DNA of 37,086 bases, from NCBI GenBank assembly GCA_902802325.1, contig CADCLV010000018.1, positions 1 to 37,086 of the forward strand, in the 5' to 3' direction. The DNA is from Oscillospiraceae bacterium (GTDB lineage: Bacteria > Bacillota > Clostridia > Saccharofermentanales > Saccharofermentanaceae). The position numbers were made by a program, and so were the translations under genes. Below, one piece after another: positions 8,537 to 17,735 of the stretch. Position 1 is the stretch's first letter; every line of letters begins with the position of its first letter. The notes below the pieces were generated by a model. That model was not told the DNA's origin. It ran no database searches and was given only the letters and a program-made list of their open reading frames with translations.

Positions 8537-10276
8537 TTATTCGGCGATTTTCCAGGATGCAGCTTCTTGCCGATCAAGGATAAACTGCTTATAGATGCCA
8601 TCCTGGCCGAGCAATTCTTCATGCGTGCCATGCTGGGCGATTCTTCCATCATCGATAACAAAGATCTGATCGGCGTGGCGTACAGTCTTAAGGCGGTGCG
8701 CAATCATGATGATCGTCTTTTCCCTTGTCAGTTCCTCGATGGCCGATGTAAGCTCCGCTTCATTTTCCGGATCCACATTCGCCGTTGCTTCATCGAGAAT
8801 GATGATCGGCGAATCCTTCAAGATCGCTCTTGCAATGGAGATGCGCTGCTTCTCACCTCCGGAAAGACTGGCTCCACCTTCTCCGATCACGGTATCGTAT
8901 CCATCCGGCAGAGTTCTTATGAAATCATCGCAGCGTGCTTTTTTTGCAGCAGCAATCACTTCGTCCATACTTGCATCGGGTTTACCGAAACGGATGTTAT
9001 TGGCGATTGTATCTTCGAAAAGGTACACCCTCTGGAACACGAAGCTGAAGTTTTTCATTAATGAGTCGAAACTGTAGTCTTTCACATTTCTTCCACCCAG
9101 TTTGACCACACCTTCATCCACATCCCAGAACCGGGCAAGAAGATTGCAAAGAGTCGTCTTTCCGCCTCCGGAAGGACCGACGAACGCGGTAGTAGTCTTT
9201 TCCGGGATCGTAAGGGAAACATCGTTGATGATCTTCTTTTTGTCATATGAAAAACCGATATGTTCAACTGAGATCGTATGATCTATCGGATCGATCTCCT
9301 CTCCGTCAATATCCATCGGCGGCATGTCCATGATCTCTTTTGCCTTGGTAACGGCAATGTTGATATTTCTCATCAGTGCGGAAAATATGCCCATGATCTC
9401 GAGGCTTTCATATACCATGAAGGAGGAGATCATCATCATGATGCAGTAAAGAAGAGACATGCTTCCATCAAAATAGAACTTCATGGATGCCAGGCACATA
9501 AGAACACCGGTAAGTTTTGTTGTTAACCCCTGAAGGAATACATGAGGCATGACACAGAACTCCAGTTTGGTGTCCGTCTTCACCTTTCCGGCAATGGCTT
9601 TCTCCAGTTTTCGTGCCGTCTTATCCGTGAGGTTATAGTTCTTTACTTCCGCGATTCCCTGCACATATTCAATCACCGCGGTTACGATTGCTTCATCCGC
9701 TTCATGTTTCATCGGTGCTACGGTCTTCGTACTTTTCTGCATAAACGTGTTCCAAAGAACGAATACCACGATACCGGCCAATAGGATCAGGCCGATCCTC
9801 CAGTCGAAGGCAAATACAAATACAGCGATCACAGCAGTGGTAAGAATTCCCTGTGACACGACCATTACGATACGTGTTGCAATATCCGAAAGACTTTCCA
9901 TAACATTGGTCGTTACATTCGTGATGGATCCTAGACTGTTATGATTAAAAAATCCCATCGGTAGATAACGGAGATGCTCGGCGATCTCTATTCGTTTATG
10001 TGCGCAAGAGTGGTATCCGGCCTCTGTCTGAAGCATCGTGACCTTAAGTCCGATCAGGATCTGCCCGATCACAGATATCAGCATGATGCCTAAGGAAAGA
10101 AGGATCCTACTGTTCGTCATGTCATCATTGATCACACCCTGCGCAAAAACTGCAATAGCAGAAATACGGAGGGCCGCAAACACAGCTTTTACCACACTGA
10201 GTATAATAGCCAGATAAAGTTTCTTTCTATCTTCTTCATTACAGAAATCAAAGAATTTTCTAAGTGTTGAAAACAT
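8537..10276 (-). CDS. ABC transporter, fused membrane and ATPase domains (second half of heterodimer)
   Basis: A 579-residue half-transporter with six membrane helices in about 20-310 and a nucleotide-binding domain after about 335. Motifs: Walker A GPSGGGKTT, signature SLSGGEKQRISIARAIL, Walker B IIILDEAT with catalytic glutamate, D-loop ANVDPENE, and an H-loop in IAHRL. The start at 10276 (MFSTLRKFF) follows AAGGAGG and is 1 nt past the upstream stop; a longer frame to 10372 overlaps the upstream gene and is not used. It pairs with the next gene. A/G-x-x-DPENE after Walker B is common in the subgroup that includes the siderophore importers IrtAB and YbtPQ as well as exporters, so direction of transport is open. 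Confidence 0.9.
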   Translation of the reverse strand: MFSTLRKFFDFCNEEDRKKLYLAIILSVVKAVFAALRISAIAVFAQGVINDDMTNSRILLSLGIMLISVIGQILIGLKVTMLQTEAGYHSCAHKRIEIAEHLRYLPMGFFNHNSLGSITNVTTNVMESLSDIATRIVMVVSQGILTTAVIAVFVFAFDWRIGLILLAGIVVFVLWNTFMQKSTKTVAPMKHEADEAIVTAVIEYVQGIAEVKNYNLTDKTARKLEKAIAGKVKTDTKLEFCVMPHVFLQGLTTKLTGVLMCLASMKFYFDGSMSLLYCIMMMISSFMVYESLEIMGIFSALMRNINIAVTKAKEIMDMPPMDIDGEEIDPIDHTISVEHIGFSYDKKKIINDVSLTIPEKTTTAFVGPSGGGKTTLCNLLARFWDVDEGVVKLGGRNVKDYSFDSLMKNFSFVFQRVYLFEDTIANNIRFGKPDASMDEVIAAAKKARCDDFIRTLPDGYDTVIGEGGASLSGGEKQRISIARAILKDSPIIILDEATANVDPENEAELTSAIEELTREKTIIMIAHRLKTVRHADQIFVIDDGRIAQHGTHEELLGQDGIYKQFILDRQEAASWKIAE

Positions 10277-10277
10277 C

Positions 10278-12035
10278 TTATTCCACCTCCTTTGAAAGAA
10301 CATGGGCATCCCACATCTTACGGTACAGTCCGCTTTCACGGAGAAGTTCTTCCTGTTTACCGCATGCTTCAATAGCGCCCTGGTTCACAAGGATAATATT
10401 GTCAGCCGAAGCAATCGTGGAAAGACGGTGTGCGATAACGATCAGCGTTTTTCCCCGGACCAGTTTCGCTACGCTCTTCTGAACCAGCGCTTCATTCTCC
10501 GGGTCTGTATAGGCTGTCGCTTCGTCAAGTATCACGACAGAAGCATCTTTCAGCATCGCACGCGCGATGGATATCCTCTGGCGCTCTCCGCCGGATAGAT
10601 GAGATCCGGCACCACCGCATATCGTCTGATATCCGTCTTCCAGACGCATAATGAAATCATGACATCCGCATCTTTTCGCCGCATCGATCACCTGCTCATC
10701 CGTCGCGCCCGGATGTCCCATACGGATATTTTCCATAACGGTTTCATCAAAGAGATAGTTATCCTGGGAAACATAGGCAATGTTCTGATTGTATACCTCC
10801 AGCGGGATCCTACGGATATCTACTCCGCCGAGAAGGATCGCGCCTTGATTCACATCCCAGAAAGAAGCAATAAGCTTGGCGATCGTCGATTTTCCCGACC
10901 CAGAAGGACCAACCAGTGCATTGACTGTGCCTTCCTTGATCCGAAGGTTTAAACCATGTAACACTTCTTCTTTTTCATAGGCAAAGTGGACATTTTTCAG
11001 TTCGATATCATATCCTTCGGGAAGTTCGGATACTTTATCCGGACGTTCCAATTCCGGCTTTACGATAATGGATGTTGCCTCGCCGATAATTACCTGGCAT
11101 TTCTTCAGATCATCCAGATAATTGGCAATGACCAGAAATGGGGATACCAGACCAAGGGCAAGAATGATCAGCATAAATGCATCACTTCCGCTGACCCATC
11201 CGCGGCTATAGAACCATCCTGCAAATGGAACCAGGGAAAGAAGCTGCGCCGGAAGCATGGTCAGTGCCACATTCTGATACACATTGCAGCTTCGCATCCA
11301 CTCGATAAAGCAGTCAGCGCCTTCTTTCGCCGCCTTGACAAACTTGGCATAAGACGTTCTGGCTTTACCGAATGCCTTGATCACTTCGATACCGTTTATA
11401 TACTCGACTGCAGTATCGTTCAGTGCCTTTGTCTTATCAATGGTATTCTGGAAACGCTCTCCGGCACCGATAAATTCAAAACTGAAGAAAAGTGCACCGA
11501 TCGGCAGCGAGAGAAGAGAAAGAAGCGCAAGTTTCCAATTGATCGTCAGCATATACACGAAGACAACGATCGGGATCAGAAGATTCGAGGTCACTTCCGG
11601 AAGGATATGTGCCATAGTCGTCTCTACAGAATCCACACGCTCGATGATGATATTCTTATATGTTCCTGATGATTCAGAAAGAACGTCTCCAAGCGGCATC
11701 TTCGCCATATGTTTCGTGATCCTTCTCCGGATATTCCCGAGAACTTCAAAGGTCGCTCTATGAGAGAGCGCCGTTGAGATCGTATGTGTCAAGCGGTTCA
11801 GTACCCAGCAGATCGCAACAAAGAGCAGCTGCCGATAGCAGAATGCTTCATCCGCGTTTCCGGAAAGCAGATCTTGGACGATCCTTCCGATAAAAATGTA
11901 TGGCAGAAAGCCAAAAGCAACGCTGAGTATGGCAAGTACTATACTTGCAACATAATAACTTTTCTTTGACCCGGCAAATTCCACGACCCAGCTTACCGTT
12001 GACCGTGATTTTTCCTTAGATGTGTTTTTTTCCAT
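10278..12035 (-). CDS. ABC transporter, fused membrane and ATPase domains (first half of heterodimer)
   Basis: A 585-residue half-transporter: six membrane helices in roughly 30-310, then Walker A GPSGSGKST, signature LSGGERQRISIARAML, Walker B VVILDEATAYTDPENE and an IAHRL H-loop. ATG 12035 follows GGAGGGG by 6 nt; the TTG codon in front of it is ignored. It is the promoter-proximal gene of a two-gene operon, preceded by a perfect GTTAGC-N4-GCTAAC palindrome 72 nt upstream, and the TetR gene upstream probably regulates it. Both halves keep the catalytic glutamate, so this is not a degenerate-site heterodimer. Drug export and metallophore or haem transport are both possible. Confidence 0.9.
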   Translation of the reverse strand: MEKNTSKEKSRSTVSWVVEFAGSKKSYYVASIVLAILSVAFGFLPYIFIGRIVQDLLSGNADEAFCYRQLLFVAICWVLNRLTHTISTALSHRATFEVLGNIRRRITKHMAKMPLGDVLSESSGTYKNIIIERVDSVETTMAHILPEVTSNLLIPIVVFVYMLTINWKLALLSLLSLPIGALFFSFEFIGAGERFQNTIDKTKALNDTAVEYINGIEVIKAFGKARTSYAKFVKAAKEGADCFIEWMRSCNVYQNVALTMLPAQLLSLVPFAGWFYSRGWVSGSDAFMLIILALGLVSPFLVIANYLDDLKKCQVIIGEATSIIVKPELERPDKVSELPEGYDIELKNVHFAYEKEEVLHGLNLRIKEGTVNALVGPSGSGKSTIAKLIASFWDVNQGAILLGGVDIRRIPLEVYNQNIAYVSQDNYLFDETVMENIRMGHPGATDEQVIDAAKRCGCHDFIMRLEDGYQTICGGAGSHLSGGERQRISIARAMLKDASVVILDEATAYTDPENEALVQKSVAKLVRGKTLIVIAHRLSTIASADNIILVNQGAIEACGKQEELLRESGLYRKMWDAHVLSKEVE

Positions 12036-12106
12036 CAATCACCCCTCCTTATTTATTTCTCAACCGGCAGATGGAATACCGGATGAAATTTGGTGAACAC
12101 TTTTAA

Positions 12107-12122
12107 GTTAGCGTACGCTAAC
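12107..12122. promoter_or_regulatory. Perfect 16-bp GTTAGC palindrome before ABC operon
   Basis: GTTAGCGTACGCTAAC is a perfect palindrome 72 nt upstream of the ABC transporter start. No good -10/-35 pair is seen at the usual distance, so whether this copy works at a separate promoter or on read-through from tetR is unclear. Confidence 0.65.
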
Positions 12123-12128
12123 CCCTGA

Positions 12129-12156
12129 ATAAAAAGAAAAGCGACCAGGTCGCTTC
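12129..12156 (-). terminator. Terminator of tetR
   Basis: Reading leftwards from the tetR stop, AGCGACC and GGTCGCT form a compact stem followed by TTTCTTTTTATT. It lies between the tetR gene and the ABC operon and should separate them at least partly. Confidence 0.65.
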
Positions 12157-12163
12157 AGATTGT

Positions 12164-12778
12164 TTAGAAACCAAGCACCGCCCGCCATCCGGGGATGAAG
12201 AATTTCTCAAGAGTCTTCGCATAGTGCATCGCCTGCTCTTTCGTGAAATCATGTTCTACCGCTGCTACCACAGCATCGATATTCATGGTCACCAAAAGAT
12301 GCAATTCTTCATCTGAAACCTCGTTGACAGAGAATCCGTTTTTTTTCGCATTCGCAATGTACTCATGTGTATTCTTTTCTTCCATGAGAGCAATATCATG
12401 AACGAAATTGGCATATCTTGTCCCCTGGGAAGAGCAGATGATCAGTTTAAATGCATCAAGGTGCGAATAGATATAATCCAGCATGATCGAAGTTGAAGAA
12501 GTATCTTCCCACGCGCGTTTTGTTTCCGGAAGATTCAAAGTTTCATTTTCTTTCTTTGCCAAATCGTCATAGAGACGCATCATGCCATCAATAGCCGGAT
12601 CCACCAGTGCCGAGAACATCTCTTCTTTACTCTCAAAATGTTTGTAAAGACCGGATGCACTCATACCTACAGCAGATGCGATCCTGCGCATGGAAGCATC
12701 AATAAAACCATACTTACGGAATTCATCATATGCTGCTTTCATGATCTGATCATGATGGGTTTTCTTATCGCGAACCAT
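12164..12778 (-). CDS. TetR-family transcriptional regulator
   Basis: A 204-residue regulator. The HTH occupies about 8-52 (IMKAAYDEFRKYGFIDASM, then RRIASAVGMSASGLYKHFESK, a clear TetR recognition helix). The C-terminal domain ends with KFFIPGWRAVLGF. SD AAAGGA precedes ATG 12778. It lies directly upstream of the heterodimeric ABC transporter on the same strand and is the likely controller of it. Two tandem 21-bp operators with 9-bp arms surround its own -10, strong evidence for autoregulation. Confidence 0.92.
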   Translation of the reverse strand: MVRDKKTHHDQIMKAAYDEFRKYGFIDASMRRIASAVGMSASGLYKHFESKEEMFSALVDPAIDGMMRLYDDLAKKENETLNLPETKRAWEDTSSTSIMLDYIYSHLDAFKLIICSSQGTRYANFVHDIALMEEKNTHEYIANAKKNGFSVNEVSDEELHLLVTMNIDAVVAAVEHDFTKEQAMHYAKTLEKFFIPGWRAVLGF

Positions 12779-12809
12779 AACTCATCCTTTCAAGAAGGTC
12801 AAAACAGAT

Positions 12810-12867
12810 TTAGCGAACACTGTTTGCTAACAGTAATTAGAGTACACCGTTCGCTAATTCTTGTCAA
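12810..12867 (-). promoter_or_regulatory. tetR promoter with tandem 21-bp operators
   Basis: Leftward promoter: TTGACA (12867-12862), 17-nt spacer, TACTCT (12844-12839). Two inverted repeats of 9+3+9 bp cover it: 12837-12857 (over the -10 and spacer) and 12810-12830 (downstream of -10). The arm consensus is TTAGCGAAC, centres are 27 bp apart, and the downstream copy matches in 8 of 9 arm positions. The arms share the TTAGC core with the window-wide 16-bp palindrome but the spacing differs. Confidence 0.75.
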
Positions 12868-12894
12868 CATGTTTTTTCTTCTTTCAGGAAAACA

Positions 12895-12943
12895 TTGACG
12901 GAATTGGATGAACCCGATAAGATTGTAGTTAGCATACACTAAC
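12895..12943 (+). promoter_or_regulatory. xylA promoter with operator at start site
   Basis: TTGACG (12895-12900), 17-nt spacer, TAAGAT (12918-12923), followed 4 nt later by GTTAGCATACACTAAC (12928-12943, one mismatch from the palindrome). The operator covers the predicted start site, a position suited to repression. A short leader and GGAGG lead to ATG 12984. Confidence 0.75.
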
Positions 12944-12983
12944 TTGTTGTGTAAATTCACTATTATTTTATGGAGGTATCACT

Positions 12984-14309
12984 ATGAGTGAAATCTTTAA
13001 AGGTATCCCTCAGATCAAGTATGAGGGACCAGAAAGCAAGAACCCGATGGCATTTAAGTACTATGATCCGGACAGAGTTGTTCTTGGTAAGAAAATGAGC
13101 GAGCAGCTTCCGTTTGCCATGGCATGGTGGCATAACCTTTGTGCCAATGGTGTGGATATGTTCGGACGCGGTACAGCAGACAAGCGCTTTGGTGCTGAAG
13201 CTGAAGGAACGATGGAACACGCTAAGGCAAAGGTAGATGCCGGTATTGAGTTTATGAAGAAACTCGGCATCAAATACTACTGTTTCCACGATGTCGATCT
13301 CGTTCCGGAAGCAGATGACATTAACGAAACCAATAAAAGACTGGATGAGATCACAGATTATATTCTTGAAAAAACCGCCGGTACTGACATCAAGTGTCTC
13401 TGGGGTACAGCCAATATGTTCAGCAACCCCCGCTTCATGAATGGTGCCGGAAGCACTAACGATTTGGATGTGTACTGCTTTGCGGCAGCTCAGGTAAAGA
13501 AAGCAATCGAGCTTACTGTAAAGCTTGGCGGCCGCGGATATGTCTTCTGGGGTGGCAGAGAAGGTTATGAGACACTGCTGAATACTAAAGTAAAGTTCGA
13601 ACAGGAGAATATTGCCAACCTCATGAAGATGGCTAGAGATTACGGAAGAAAGATCGGCTTTACTGGAACTTTCCTGATCGAGCCAAAACCGAAGGAGCCG
13701 ATGAAGCACCAGTATGATTTCGATGCGGCAACCGCGATCGGATTCCTGAAAGAATATGGTCTGGATAAAGACTTCATGATGAATATTGAGGCAAATCACG
13801 CAACTCTGGCCGGCCATACCTTCCAGCACGAACTGCGTATCAGCCGCATCAATAATATGCTCGGTTCCATCGATGCAAACCAGGGTGATATCATGCTGGG
13901 ATGGGATACTGACTGTTTCCCGAGCAATGTTTATGACACCACACTTGCTATGTATGAGATCCTGAAAAACGATGGACTTCCGGTCGGCATCAACTTTGAC
14001 TCCAAAAACAGACGTCCGAGCAATACCTATGAGGATATGTTCTATGCATTTATCCTTGGTATGGATTCCTTTGCCTATGGTCTTCTGAAAGCAGCGCAGA
14101 TGATCGAGGACGGCAGACTCGAAAAGAATATTGAAGAACGCTACTCTTCCTTCTCTTCCGAACTCGGAAAGAAGGTAAGATCCGGAGAAGCAACCCTTGA
14201 AGAGCTGGCAGCCAAAGCTTCTGAGCTTAAAGCCCCGGCAAATCCGGTATCCGGAAAACAGGAATATCTCGAAGGAATTTTGAACAATATTATTCTTTCA
14301 AACAATTGA
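12984..14309 (+). CDS. xylA: Xylose isomerase
   Basis: A 441-residue xylose isomerase of the long (class II) type. It interconverts D-xylose and D-xylulose in the cytoplasm using two divalent metals. The catalytic motif FHDVDLVPE lies near 101-109 (His102 and Asp105), the metal-binding IEPKPKEP near 233, IEANHATLAGH near 270, and FDSKNRR near 339. Length and motifs are complete. TATGGAGG precedes ATG 12984. It stands alone: no xylulokinase, transporter or XylR neighbour is in the window. Its promoter carries the GTTAGC palindrome. The stop codon overlaps the -35 of the next promoter. Confidence 0.97.
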   Translation: MSEIFKGIPQIKYEGPESKNPMAFKYYDPDRVVLGKKMSEQLPFAMAWWHNLCANGVDMFGRGTADKRFGAEAEGTMEHAKAKVDAGIEFMKKLGIKYYCFHDVDLVPEADDINETNKRLDEITDYILEKTAGTDIKCLWGTANMFSNPRFMNGAGSTNDLDVYCFAAAQVKKAIELTVKLGGRGYVFWGGREGYETLLNTKVKFEQENIANLMKMARDYGRKIGFTGTFLIEPKPKEPMKHQYDFDAATAIGFLKEYGLDKDFMMNIEANHATLAGHTFQHELRISRINNMLGSIDANQGDIMLGWDTDCFPSNVYDTTLAMYEILKNDGLPVGINFDSKNRRPSNTYEDMFYAFILGMDSFAYGLLKAAQMIEDGRLEKNIEERYSSFSSELGKKVRSGEATLEELAAKASELKAPANPVSGKQEYLEGILNNIILSNN

Positions 14310-14356
14310 CAAAAAACTGTACAGATGGTATAAAGAAGTAGTTAGCAGATGCTAAC
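14306..14356 (+). promoter_or_regulatory. Strong promoter and perfect operator at end of xylA
   Basis: TTGACA (14306-14311, overlapping the xylA stop), 17-nt spacer, extended -10 TGGTATAAA (TATAAA 14329-14334), then the perfect palindrome GTTAGCAGATGCTAAC (14341-14356) on the predicted start. The only thing downstream on this strand before the terminator is a 150-nt structured stretch, so this promoter appears to drive a non-coding RNA. It resembles the eno promoter in sequence as well as layout. Confidence 0.72.
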
Positions 14357-14510
14357 TCATGTCTTATTTCATAATTCCCTCCCGTAATTGTCTTGCCGGA
14401 ATAGACATAGGGAGGGAATTAACTATCCAGGAAACATACAGAACCGCCCCATTCCTTTAAAAGAACTGCCCTATCAGGATATAACATCCGGATAGGGCAG
14501 TTCTTTCGTA
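14341..14510 (+). ncRNA. Candidate small RNA, homologous in its 5' part to the eno leader
   Basis: A stretch of about 170 nt between a consensus promoter and a perfect intrinsic terminator, with no plausible ORF. After the operator it has CATGTCTT, then a 12-bp perfect stem (TAATTCCCTCCC at 14372-14383 with its complement at 14410-14421), a 26-nt loop containing a smaller TGTCT/AGACA hairpin, a 39-nt linker, and the terminator stem at 14461-14505. The same order of elements is found in the eno 5' leader (15866-15950), with compensating changes in the stem. It could be a regulatory RNA, an attenuator copy left by a lost gene, or simply a structured 3' element of xylA. Confidence 0.55.
14461..14505. 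terminator. Bidirectional terminator between xylA/sRNA and eno
   Basis: A perfect 15-bp stem (AAGAACTGCCCTATC and complement) with a 15-nt loop. It is followed by TTTCGT rightwards and by TTTTAAAGG leftwards, so it can end both the xylA/small-RNA transcript and eno. Confidence 0.85.
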
Positions 14511-14542
14511 AACTTAGAGGGAGTTAAAAACTCAATTGGACA

Positions 14543-15987
<1,445 letters not shown>

Positions 15988-16010
15988 TAGCGCATCTTTA
16001 CGCTCCGTGC

Positions 16011-16814
16011 TCAGCCACGAATACTTTTGGGAGCAGTGATATCAAAAGGTTTTCCCCATGAACTCTTCGCCGACTCATCAATATGTGCAAAGATCTTCGG
16101 AGAATAGTCCCAAATTCCGCTATGCCCTGTACATACTACTTTCACATTCGAGTGTTCAATCCTGTTTTTAAGGATCTGAAGTGACTTTTTGTTAAGAACC
16201 GGATTCTGGGTGAAGAATTCAAAGAGACTGTACCCTCCCATTGCATTTACTGCCAGACAGTCTCCACTGAAAAGGACAGTATCATCCACAAGATAGCACA
16301 CATGGCCGGCAGTATGTCCGGGAACCTCGATCACTTCGACCTGAATACCGTTAAGGTGCAATATCTCGCCATTTGAAACAGTGTTATAAGCATCGAGACG
16401 TACCGGATTTTTAAGTGGGATCCCGGCTTTGATCATCCTGCAGAAGGCTCCATCAAAATAGACTTCCTCCCCTCTTCCAAGATAGAGCTCCGCATTGGGA
16501 AACAGTTTTTTCTTCGCATTCTTATCTACGCCTCCACAGTGATCCACATCCGAATGCGTCAGGAGAACATGCCGGATGTTGTCAGGCTCGATCCCCAAAT
16601 GCCGGATCATCTCAGATGCACCTTTGTGATCCAGATGCCCCGAATCGATTGCGATCGTTCGCCCGTTTTTGGTGTAAAACCAGATATTCACATCATCCTG
16701 CCTTACCGCGCTGATACCTTCCTGATATTTGCCGGATTCAGCAGGATGCAGCATCCGCTTACCGTACATGGTATATCTTTTCAGTTTAGTATCGAAAAAA
16801 TACATAAATCTCAT
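16011..16814 (-). CDS. Metallo-beta-lactamase-fold hydrolase
   Basis: A 267-residue cytoplasmic MBL-fold protein. Metal-binding motifs in order: THSDVDHCGG (near 88-97, where HxHxDH has become HxDxDH), PGHTAGH (near 168), FSGDC (near 185) and CTGHSG (near 230). A bound dinuclear site is therefore likely but with a changed second ligand, as in the ACT-MBL protein at 34521-35948. ATG 16814 is preferred over 16820 because GAGG then sits 8 nt upstream. It follows the AraC gene (91 nt gap, same strand) and is its probable target. The substrate is unknown; family members include thioesterases, glyoxalases and lactonases. Confidence 0.85.
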   Translation of the reverse strand: MRFMYFFDTKLKRYTMYGKRMLHPAESGKYQEGISAVRQDDVNIWFYTKNGRTIAIDSGHLDHKGASEMIRHLGIEPDNIRHVLLTHSDVDHCGGVDKNAKKKLFPNAELYLGRGEEVYFDGAFCRMIKAGIPLKNPVRLDAYNTVSNGEILHLNGIQVEVIEVPGHTAGHVCYLVDDTVLFSGDCLAVNAMGGYSLFEFFTQNPVLNKKSLQILKNRIEHSNVKVVCTGHSGIWDYSPKIFAHIDESAKSSWGKPFDITAPKSIRG

Positions 16815-16905
16815 ACGCATGACCTCACATCGTTTTTATTCGAGTATAGGCTTCTGTGCGTTTATGTACTTCTGAAAATCTGCTTTCAGCCTGGTTAAAA
16901 TTTTT

Positions 16906-17607
16906 TCAGCGCATAACTTCCGCCGCGCTGATTCCGGTCAGTTTCCGGCAGGTGTCTGCAAAATGTGATGGAGATGAAAATCCGGCATCCATGACTACTT
17001 TGGTAATCTGCTCACCGCAGGAAATCTTCTGCCACACATATTCAAATCGTCGAAGAAGAAGGTAATTCTTCAGACTAATGCCCGTTTCCTCCTTGAAAAG
17101 ATGTGCCAGATAACTTTCAGAATAGAAAAGCTCCCGTGAAAGATCTTTCACTCTTTTATCAAGATATTCAAAATGGTCAGCTTTATCCAGGATGGAAAGT
17201 ACCCGTTGATCGATCCCCTCTCTTCTGGTGTGAAGAACATCACCGAACAGATCTGAAAGACATATTTCGATTCTTTCCATCCCCCACCCGCCTGGTCTTT
17301 TACAGGCAGATTCGATCAATAAGGGCGTATCCATCGTCGAAAAAACGGGTTTTCCTTTCAAATAATCGCGACGAAGGATCTCAGCCAGACGTGACGTCGG
17401 ATCCACAAAAAGGAAAAACAGGATCTCGCCTTCCGGCCGCTTATGTCTGACATTCTGCTCGAGAATGATCATTCTCCCGACGGTATCATTCAGTTTCAGA
17501 GTGCCTTTCCCAAAGAATACATGCAACATACTGTGACTATGCTCCCTCGTCTGTTCGTAAGACGGTATAACAGTAATATAGGTATCGTTAAACTGTATTT
17601 TGGTCAT
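16906..17607 (-). CDS. AraC-family regulator with N-terminal cupin-like domain
   Basis: A 233-residue regulator. The first 90 residues (HSHSMLHVFFGKGTLKLND) look like a short cupin sensor. The last 95 contain the AraC double HTH, with VKDLSRELFYSESYLAHLFKE and VMDAGFSSPSHFADTCRKLTGISA. ATG 17607 has only a weak AAGAGA ribosome binding site. It lies in front of the MBL gene and is likely its regulator. The promoter has an extended -10 and a near-perfect GTTAGC palindrome at the start site. Confidence 0.9.
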   Translation of the reverse strand: MTKIQFNDTYITVIPSYEQTREHSHSMLHVFFGKGTLKLNDTVGRMIILEQNVRHKRPEGEILFFLFVDPTSRLAEILRRDYLKGKPVFSTMDTPLLIESACKRPGGWGMERIEICLSDLFGDVLHTRREGIDQRVLSILDKADHFEYLDKRVKDLSRELFYSESYLAHLFKEETGISLKNYLLLRRFEYVWQKISCGEQITKVVMDAGFSSPSHFADTCRKLTGISAAEVMR

Positions 17608-17641
17608 AATCTCTTACAAATGCAATTCTGTTCTCTTTGTG

Positions 17642-17671
17642 GTTAGCCATGTCTAACTTGTACTCATTATA
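17642..17671 (-). promoter_or_regulatory. araC-type gene promoter with operator
   Basis: Leftward extended -10 TGATATAAT (TATAAT 17671-17666) with a weak -35, then an 8-nt gap and the palindrome copy at 17657-17642 (one mismatch). The -10-to-operator distance is identical to that at eno. Confidence 0.68.
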
Positions 17672-17735
17672 TCACACAACCACAGTAACAGATGCGTATC
17701 TGATTTGGCGGGACAGATTTGTCTGAAATCCGTCA

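Noticed and set aside
12963..13829. A 288-residue ORF opposite xylA
   Set aside because: xylA is complete and unmistakable on the other strand; the antisense ORF has no family features or ribosome binding site.
14372..14421. Simple terminator of xylA
   Set aside because: The stem has no U tract after it, and a clear terminator follows 40 nt later; the loop is long and the element matches the eno leader.
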